Origin: Streptomyces sp. ISL-43
GTDB taxonomy: Bacteria > Actinomycetota > Actinomycetes > Streptomycetales > Streptomycetaceae
Direction: 5' to 3'
Assembly (NCBI RefSeq): GCF_018614195.1
Contig: NZ_JAGGOT010000016.1
Location: 1 to 37,860 of the forward strand
DNA length: 37,860 nucleotides
Shown here one piece after another: positions 32,551-37,860 of the stretch. Below the pieces are notes generated by a model. The model saw only the letters and a list, made by a program, of their open reading frames with translations. It did no database searches and had not been told where the DNA came from. Position 1 is the first letter of the stretch, and each line of letters begins with the position of its first letter. Position numbers and translations under genes: made by a program.

Positions 32551-33489
32551 GTGGCCGTCATGGACCGCGTCCGTACCGTTTCGCAGACAGGGCAGCCCGG
32601 CAGCGGGGGCACCCGGGCAAAGAAGGGGGCCACCGGCCTCGGCGTGCTCCTCGCCCTGCTCGCGACGGTCGTCTGGTCCGGCAGCTTCGTCGCCACCCGG
32701 GGCATGGCGGACAGCATCCCGCCCGTCCAGGCCGTCTTCTGGCGCTGGACCATCGCCACCGTCGCCGTCGCCCCCTTCGCCGCCCGGCAGGCCTGGCAGC
32801 AGCGGGCCCTGATCCGCAAGCACTTCGGCTACGTCGCGCTGGCCACGCTGTTCGGCGTCACCCTCTACAACACCCTCGTGCACCAGGCCGGACTGACCAC
32901 CTCCGCCTCCAACATGGGCATGATCATGGCCGCCTCGCCGGTCGTCATGGCCCTGTACGCCCGCCTCGGCGGCGAACGGCTCGGCGCCCGGCGGACCTTC
33001 GGCCTGGCCCTCGCGGCCCTCGGCGTCCTGCTCCTGGTCGGCAAGGGCTCGATCCGGTTCGACTTCGCCGCCGGCGACCTGTGGATGTTCGGCGCCGCCC
33101 TGTCCTTCGCCACGTACAGCGCGCTCCTCAAGCGCAAGCCCGCCGAACTGGGCGGCCTCGCCTTCCTGATCAGCACCTTCGTCCTCGGCACGCTGATGCT
33201 GGCCCCCGCTTACGCCGTGTCCGTCAGCGTCCAGGGCGGCTTCCGGGTCACCCCCTCCACCGCCGGCATGCTCCTGTACGTCGGCGTCTTCTCCTCCGCC
33301 GTCGCCTTCTTCGCCTGGAACAAGGCCGTCGCGATCATCGGCGCCGCCCGCGCCGGGATCGTCTACTACCTCCAGCCGGTCTGCGTCGCGGCCCTCGGCT
33401 TCCTCCTCCTCGGCGAGCGGACCGGCCCGGCGCAGCTGCTGTGCATGGCACTGATCCTGGGCGGCGTGGGCCTCGGTGCCCGGCGGTAG
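32551..33489 (+). CDS. EamA/DMT-family transporter 2
   Basis: A 312-residue ten-helix drug/metabolite exporter. The first EamA repeat contains LLALLATVVWSGSFVATRG and the second starts near DLWMFGAALSFATYSALLKRK. C-terminal AGIVYYLQPVCVAALGFLLLGE is typical. GTG 32551 follows a GAGGGGGA box. The lysR gene starts 10 bases after its stop in the same direction. Adjacent but not closely identical to the first EamA gene; possibly an old duplication. The substrate is unknown. Confidence 0.92.
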   Translation: MAVMDRVRTVSQTGQPGSGGTRAKKGATGLGVLLALLATVVWSGSFVATRGMADSIPPVQAVFWRWTIATVAVAPFAARQAWQQRALIRKHFGYVALATLFGVTLYNTLVHQAGLTTSASNMGMIMAASPVVMALYARLGGERLGARRTFGLALAALGVLLLVGKGSIRFDFAAGDLWMFGAALSFATYSALLKRKPAELGGLAFLISTFVLGTLMLAPAYAVSVSVQGGFRVTPSTAGMLLYVGVFSSAVAFFAWNKAVAIIGAARAGIVYYLQPVCVAALGFLLLGERTGPAQLLCMALILGGVGLGARR

Positions 33490-33499
33490 GTTCGGCCCC

Positions 33500-34402
33500 A
33501 TGACCGAGTGGGACATCAAGAAGCTGCGGATCCTGCGGACCCTCGCCGACCAGGGGACCGTGACCGCGACGGCCGAGGCGCTGCACATGACGCCCTCGGC
33601 CGTTTCGCAGCAGCTGACCAATCTGGCCAGACAGCTCGGGGTCCCACTGCTGGAGGCACAAGGCCGACGCGTCCGCCTCACGGACGCGGCCCACCTGGTC
33701 CTGCGCCACGCGGAGGCGGTCTTCGCCCAACTGGAGCGGGCCGACGCCGAACTGGCCGGGTACGTGGCGGGAGAGGCCGGGGAGGTACGGATCGGGGCCT
33801 TCTCCACCGCCGTGCCGGTCCTCGTGGTCCCGGCCGTCGCCGCCCTGCGGCTCTCGCACCCCGCGGTGGAGGTCCGCGTACGGGAGACCGAGGCGGCCGA
33901 GTCCTACGAGCTGCTGTCCGCCGGGGTCGTCGACCTGGCGCTGTCCCTCGCGGCCCACGCCCCGACCGCCCGCGACCCCCGCTTCACCCGCATGACCCTG
34001 CTGGAGGACCCCCTCGACGTGGCCCTGCCCCCGGCCCACCCGCTGGCAGGCGCGCCGGAGCTGCGGCTCGCGGACCTGTCCGGCGACCCGTGGATCTACG
34101 GCGGCAGCGGCCCCTGGTCGGAGATCACCCGCAGCGCGTGCGAGGCGGCGGGCTTCGTACCGGAGCAGGCGCACTCGGCCTCCGGCTGGACCGCGATCCT
34201 CGCGATGGTCGAGGCGGGGATGGGGGTGGCGCTGGTCCCGCGCATGGTGGCGAGCCGGGCCGCGGGCGTCGCCGTCCGCGTCCTGTCCCACGACCGGCCC
34301 ACCCGGCACGTCATCGCGGCCCTGCGACGGGGCTCCGAATCGGCCCCGGCGGTGGCCCACGCCCTCACGGCCCTGCGGGCCGTCGCCGCGGCGCGGGGGT
34401 AG
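33500..34402 (+). CDS. LysR-family transcriptional regulator
   Basis: A 300-residue LysR-type regulator. The N-terminal helix-turn-helix is clear (TVTATAEALHMTPSAVSQQL, about 20-40), followed by the linker helix and a substrate-binding domain from about 90 (VRIGAFSTAVPVLVVPAVAAL). It is likely a regulator of the upstream EamA gene, with the LysR-type repeats at 32441-32478 as the site. Being co-directional rather than divergent is less usual for LysR pairs. ATG 33500 has no good ribosome binding site; TAGGTT (33487-33492), 7 bases upstream, could be a -10 of a leaderless transcript, or translation is coupled to the exporter gene. Confidence 0.92.
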   Translation: MTEWDIKKLRILRTLADQGTVTATAEALHMTPSAVSQQLTNLARQLGVPLLEAQGRRVRLTDAAHLVLRHAEAVFAQLERADAELAGYVAGEAGEVRIGAFSTAVPVLVVPAVAALRLSHPAVEVRVRETEAAESYELLSAGVVDLALSLAAHAPTARDPRFTRMTLLEDPLDVALPPAHPLAGAPELRLADLSGDPWIYGGSGPWSEITRSACEAAGFVPEQAHSASGWTAILAMVEAGMGVALVPRMVASRAAGVAVRVLSHDRPTRHVIAALRRGSESAPAVAHALTALRAVAAARG

Positions 34403-34442
34403 CCGCTGCGCGGGGCCTTCCCCACCCCGCCCCTTCCCGCAA

Positions 34443-34536
34443 CCGGGCTCCGCCCGGACCCGGTCCCCGAACGCCGGACGGGCTGGGTTTCCAGCCTCGC
34501 CGGCGCTTGAGGACCGGGGTTGTGGCGGAGCCCCGG
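34443..34536. repeat. Streptomyces-type dispersed hairpin repeat, convergent terminator
   Basis: A long imperfect hairpin fills the gap between lysR and pepN. The outer arms GGGCTCCGCC (34445-34454) and GGCGGAGCCC (34524-34533) are perfect complements. The middle arms pair with few mismatches, and the inner stem GCCGGACGGGCTGG / CCAGCCTCGCCGGC (34473-34504) closes it. The GGGCTCCGCC...CGCCGGCG...GCGGAGCCCC pattern is familiar from many Streptomyces intergenic regions. It can terminate both convergent genes. Confidence 0.75.
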
Positions 34537-34552
34537 GAGGGGGCCCGTGGGG

Positions 34553-37147
34553 TCAGGCGGCGGCCGCGTCCGCGGCCTGGGCCTTCAGCGCGCGCTCGAC
34601 GCCCGCGCGGGACTCCGAGACCAGGCGGCGCAGGGCCGCGTTCGGCTCGGCCGAGGCGAGCCAGGCGTCCGTCGCCGCGAGGGTCTCCGGGGAAACCTGG
34701 AGGGACGGGTAGAGCCCCACCGCGATCTGCTGGGCGATCTCGTGGCTACGGGTCTCCCAGACCTCCTTGACCGCCGCGAAGTACTTCGCGGTGTACGGCG
34801 CGAGGAGCTCGCGCTGATCGGTCTGGACGAAGCCGCCGATCACCGCTTCCTGTACCGCGTTCGGGAGCGAGTCGCCCTCGACGACCGAGGCCCAGGCCTC
34901 CGCCTTGGCCTCCGCAGTCGGTCGCGCCGCCCGGGCGGTCGCCGCGTGGCGCTCGCCCGCCGCCGTCTTGTCCCGCTCCAGCTCGGCCGCGATCGCCGGC
35001 TCGTCGGCGACGCCGGTGGCGACCAGGCGCTCCAGGAACGCCCACCGCAGCTCGGTGTCGACGGCCAGGCCCTCGATCTCCGCCGCGCCGTCCAGCAGTG
35101 CCGACAGGTAGGTCAGCTGCCCCTCGGTGCGGGCCGCCGCCGCGAAGGCGCGGGCCCAGGCCAGCTGGTGGTCGCTGCCGGGGGCCGCCGCGCGCAGGTG
35201 CTCGAGGGTGGCCTCCGTCCAGACGGCCAGGCCCTGCTCCCGCCACGCCGGGTCGGCGTACAGGTCGACGGCCAGCTTGACCTGGCGGTGCAGCGACTGG
35301 ACGACGCCGATGTCCGACTCCTTGCCGATGCCCGACAGGACGAGGGCGAGGTAGTCGCGGGTCGCCAGCTCGCCGTCGCGGGTCATGTCCCAGGCCGAGG
35401 CCCAGCACAGCGCGCGCGGCAGCGACTCGGTGAAGTCGCCCAGGTGCGCGGTGACGTTCTCCAGCGACACCTCGTCCAGGCGGACCTTGGCGTACGACAG
35501 GTCGTCGTCGTTCAGCAGCACGACGGCCGGACGGGTGCGGCCCACGAGCTCCGGTACGGCCGTGAGACCGCCGTCGATGTCCAGCTCGATCCGGTCGGTG
35601 CGCACCAGCTTGCCGCCGGCCAGGTCGTACAGGCCGACCGCGATGCGGTGCGGGCGCAGGACCGGCTCGCCCTTGGCGCCGGTCGGCAGCGCAGGGGCCT
35701 CCTGGCGGACGGCGAAGGCGGTGATGACGCCCTGCGCGTCCGTCTCGATCTCCGGGCGCAGGATGTTGATGCCGGCCGTCTCCAGCCACGCCTTCGACCA
35801 GGCGGTCAGATCGCGGCCGGAGGTCTCCTCCAGGGCGCCCAGCAGGTCGGACAGGCGCGTGTTCCCGTACGCGTGCGCCTTGAAGTACGCCTGCACGCCC
35901 TTGAAGAAGGCGTCCATGCCGACGTAGGCGACGAGCTGCTTGAGCACCGAGGCGCCCTTGGCATAGGTGATGCCGTCGAAGTTGACCAGGACGTCGTCCA
36001 GGTCACGGATGTCGGCCATGATCGGGTGCGTGGACGGCAGCTGGTCCTGCCGGTACGCCCAGGTCTTCATGGAGTTGGCGAAGGTCGTCCACGCGTGCGG
36101 CCACTTCGAGCCCTCGGCGTACGCCTGGCAGGCGATCGAGGTGTACGTCGCGAACGACTCGTTCAGCCACAGGTCGTTCCACCACTCCATGGTGACCAGG
36201 TCGCCGAACCACATGTGCGCGAGCTCGTGCAGGATCGTCTCGGCGCGCACCTCGTACGCCGCGTCCGTCACCTTCGAGCGGAAGACGTACTGGTCGCGGA
36301 TGGTGACCGCGCCCGCGTTCTCCATCGCGCCCGCGTTGAACTCCGGCACGAAGAGCTGGTCGTACTTCGCGAAGGGGTAGTCGTAGGCGAACTTGTCCTG
36401 GAACCAGGTGAAGCCCTGCCGGGTCACGTCGAAGATCGCGTCCGCGTCGAGGAACTCGGCGAGCGAGGGGCGGCAGTAGATGCCGAGCGGGACGGACTGC
36501 CCGTCCGGGCCCTCGTACGAGCTGTGCACCGCGTGGTACGGGCCGACGATCAGGGCCGTGATGTACGAGGAGATCCGCGGGGTCGGCTCGAAGCGCCAGA
36601 CGTCGTCCTTGACGTCCGCGGCTTGCGCCCCCCCGGGAATGTCCCGTGGGGAGTTCGAGATGACCGTCCAGCCCTCGGGGGCCGTCACGGTGAACTGGAA
36701 CGTGGCCTTCAGGTCGGGCTGCTCGAAGCTGGCGAAGACCCGCCGCGCGTCCGGAACCTCGAACTGGGTGTACAGGTAGGCCTGCTCATCGACCGGGTCG
36801 ACGAAGCGGTGCAGGCCCTCACCGGTGTTGGTGTAGGCGCAGTCGGCGACGACGCGGAGCTCGTTGGCCCCGGCGGCGAGGTGGGCGAGCGCGATCCGGG
36901 AATCCCGGAAGACGGCGGCCACGTCCAGGGCCTTGCCGTTGAGGACGACCTCGTGCACGGCCGGCGCGACCAGGTCGATGAAGGTCTCGGCGCCGGCCTC
37001 GGCGGACTGGAAGCGCACGGTGGTCACGGAGGGGTACGTGCCGCCCTCCTGCGCTCCGCTGAGATCGAGCTCGATCTCGTACGAGTCGACACTGAGCAGC
37101 TTTGCGCGCTGCTGAGCCTCTTCACGAGTCAGATTCGTGCCAGGCAC
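34553..37147 (-). CDS. pepN: Aminopeptidase N (M1 metallopeptidase)
   Basis: An 864-residue zinc aminopeptidase, close in length to the S. lividans PepN, that removes N-terminal residues from peptides in the cytoplasm. The M1 signatures are GAMEN (273-277), HELAH (307-311) and the third zinc ligand Glu330 in WLNESFA. N-terminal beta domain: residues about 1-200; C-terminal helical ERAP1-like domain: about 530-860. No signal peptide. GTG 37147 is chosen because AAGGAG lies 8 bases upstream; the frame runs on to 37819 but that part is antisense to the DUF1203 gene. Confidence 0.96.
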   Translation of the reverse strand: MPGTNLTREEAQQRAKLLSVDSYEIELDLSGAQEGGTYPSVTTVRFQSAEAGAETFIDLVAPAVHEVVLNGKALDVAAVFRDSRIALAHLAAGANELRVVADCAYTNTGEGLHRFVDPVDEQAYLYTQFEVPDARRVFASFEQPDLKATFQFTVTAPEGWTVISNSPRDIPGGAQAADVKDDVWRFEPTPRISSYITALIVGPYHAVHSSYEGPDGQSVPLGIYCRPSLAEFLDADAIFDVTRQGFTWFQDKFAYDYPFAKYDQLFVPEFNAGAMENAGAVTIRDQYVFRSKVTDAAYEVRAETILHELAHMWFGDLVTMEWWNDLWLNESFATYTSIACQAYAEGSKWPHAWTTFANSMKTWAYRQDQLPSTHPIMADIRDLDDVLVNFDGITYAKGASVLKQLVAYVGMDAFFKGVQAYFKAHAYGNTRLSDLLGALEETSGRDLTAWSKAWLETAGINILRPEIETDAQGVITAFAVRQEAPALPTGAKGEPVLRPHRIAVGLYDLAGGKLVRTDRIELDIDGGLTAVPELVGRTRPAVVLLNDDDLSYAKVRLDEVSLENVTAHLGDFTESLPRALCWASAWDMTRDGELATRDYLALVLSGIGKESDIGVVQSLHRQVKLAVDLYADPAWREQGLAVWTEATLEHLRAAAPGSDHQLAWARAFAAAARTEGQLTYLSALLDGAAEIEGLAVDTELRWAFLERLVATGVADEPAIAAELERDKTAAGERHAATARAARPTAEAKAEAWASVVEGDSLPNAVQEAVIGGFVQTDQRELLAPYTAKYFAAVKEVWETRSHEIAQQIAVGLYPSLQVSPETLAATDAWLASAEPNAALRRLVSESRAGVERALKAQAADAAAA

Positions 37148-37285
37148 GCGTTCATCTCCTTCGATGGTGACGGTGCCCGCCATCCTTCCACGCGGGCCGG
37201 GCCGCTGCCTCGGAGTAATCCACCGGCGAACGCGATGTCCGATTTCCGCCAGCTTCGGCGGCCCCGGCCGCGCACTGTGGACCTC
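37148..37285. promoter_or_regulatory. Divergent promoter region, pepN and DUF1203 gene
   Basis: 138 bases hold the pepN ribosome binding site (AAGGAG, 37156-37161) and unassigned promoter sequence. A small inverted repeat, TTCCGCC / GGCGG, lies near 37239-37262. No clear -35/-10 pair was found in either direction. Confidence 0.35.
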
Positions 37286-37783
37286 ATGACCGCTCACACC
37301 GTGCTTCCCGTCGCCCCGCCCGTCCTCGCCGCCCTGCGCGCCCTCGACGACGCCGGGCGTCCCTGCCTGCCGTACGAGGACACCGAGGGCGGTGCCCCGC
37401 TCCGCTGCTGTCTGCGCCGCAGCGTCCCCGGCGAACGGATCGCCCTCGTCTCCTACGCCCCGCTGCGCCGCTGGGCCGCCGAGACGGGCGCCGATCCGGG
37501 CGCCTACGACGAGCAGGGCCCGGTGTTCATCCACGCGGCCGACTGCGGCGGGCCGGTCGCGGAGGCCGGCCTCCCCTTCGCCCACCCCGGCGCCCTGCGC
37601 ACGGCCCGCCGCTACGACGCGGCGGGCCACATCCTCGGCGGCAGGGTCCTCGCTCTCGCCGAGGACCCGGACGCGGTGATCGAGCAGGCGCTGGCGGAGG
37701 CCTTCGCGGACCCGCGGACCGCTCTCGTCCACGTCCGCGCGGCCGAATTCGGCTGCTACCTCTTCGAGGTCCGCAGGGCTTAG
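37286..37783 (+). CDS. DUF1203 family protein
   Basis: A 165-residue protein matching the DUF1203 pattern: CCLRRSVPGERIALVSYAP, then GPVFIHAADC near 83, YDAAGHILGGRV and the C-terminal VHVRAAEFGCYLFEV. The biochemical role of the family is unknown. Conserved Cys residues at about 41-42, 92 and 158 could be functional. ATG 37286 is chosen by the conserved start; GTG 37277 (VDLM) is possible, and neither has a strong ribosome binding site. It is divergent from pepN. Confidence 0.85.
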   Translation: MTAHTVLPVAPPVLAALRALDDAGRPCLPYEDTEGGAPLRCCLRRSVPGERIALVSYAPLRRWAAETGADPGAYDEQGPVFIHAADCGGPVAEAGLPFAHPGALRTARRYDAAGHILGGRVLALAEDPDAVIEQALAEAFADPRTALVHVRAAEFGCYLFEVRRA

Positions 37784-37796
37784 GGCCTGTCGGCCC
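37783..37796 (+). terminator. Short hairpin after the DUF1203 gene
   Basis: GGGCC-TGTC-GGCCC forms a 5-pair stem beginning at the last base of the stop codon. It is a weak terminator candidate. The remaining bases to 37860 contain no supported gene. Confidence 0.3.
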
Positions 37797-37860
37797 GGGG
37801 ACCCGGCGCCCGCGGGCAACGGCGAAGGGGCGGGCGCGTGCTTGGGTTCTAGGAGTCGTT

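Noticed and set aside
37797..37860. Possible tRNA or start of a new gene at the right edge
   Set aside because: GGGTTCTA superficially recalls a T-loop, but no acceptor or anticodon stem can be formed within the sequence available.

Overview
The window is chromosomal DNA from a high-GC actinomycete, almost certainly a Streptomyces. The signs are a strong G/C third-position bias, many GTG starts, 4-base GTGA/ATGA gene overlaps, and recognisable Streptomyces neighbourhoods (csnR-K, pepN, glbO, ettA, malQ). No rRNA, tRNA, CRISPR array, insertion sequence, prophage or replication origin was seen. Thirty protein genes are supported; long open frames on the opposite strands of these genes are GC-driven shadows.

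Layout. 1-4.7 kb: ettA (ABC-F ribosome factor), a hot-dog thioesterase, an unrecognised coupled gene, a divergent truncated haemoglobin (glbO) and a PCMT-like methyltransferase. 4.7-15.7 kb (minus strand): a seven-gene, tightly coupled signalling operon read as glnX - glnH - coiled-coil protein - pknG - PP2C phosphatase - von Willebrand A protein - zinc-ribbon/FHA protein. It contains the mycobacterial glnX/glnH/PknG amino-acid sensing trio plus a phosphatase, a phosphothreonine-binding FHA protein and a MIDAS protein, so sensor, kinase, eraser and reader lie together. This is the most interesting part of the window. 15.9-22.9 kb (minus strand): the complete csnR-csnE-csnF-csnG-csnH-csnK chitosan-oligosaccharide operon, with a CsnR-type palindrome overlapping the -10 region upstream of csnR.

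23.0-30.8 kb: an MscS-like channel, a divergent HNH protein, a large secreted GH84-like enzyme whose usual Asp-Asp catalytic pair reads Gln-Asp, a small repeat-containing ORF (three LTSEP units) coupled to malQ, and a 76-residue membrane protein. 30.9-34.4 kb: a MarR regulator divergent from two EamA drug/metabolite exporters, followed by a LysR regulator. MarR-type and LysR-type operators are visible. 34.5-37.8 kb: a Streptomyces-type dispersed hairpin repeat, aminopeptidase N (pepN) and a DUF1203 protein.

Functionally the window joins translation control, amino-acid sensing by Ser/Thr phosphorylation, amino-sugar uptake and breakdown, glucan metabolism and small-molecule export. Protein functions are inferred from motifs read in the translations; no database search was run.
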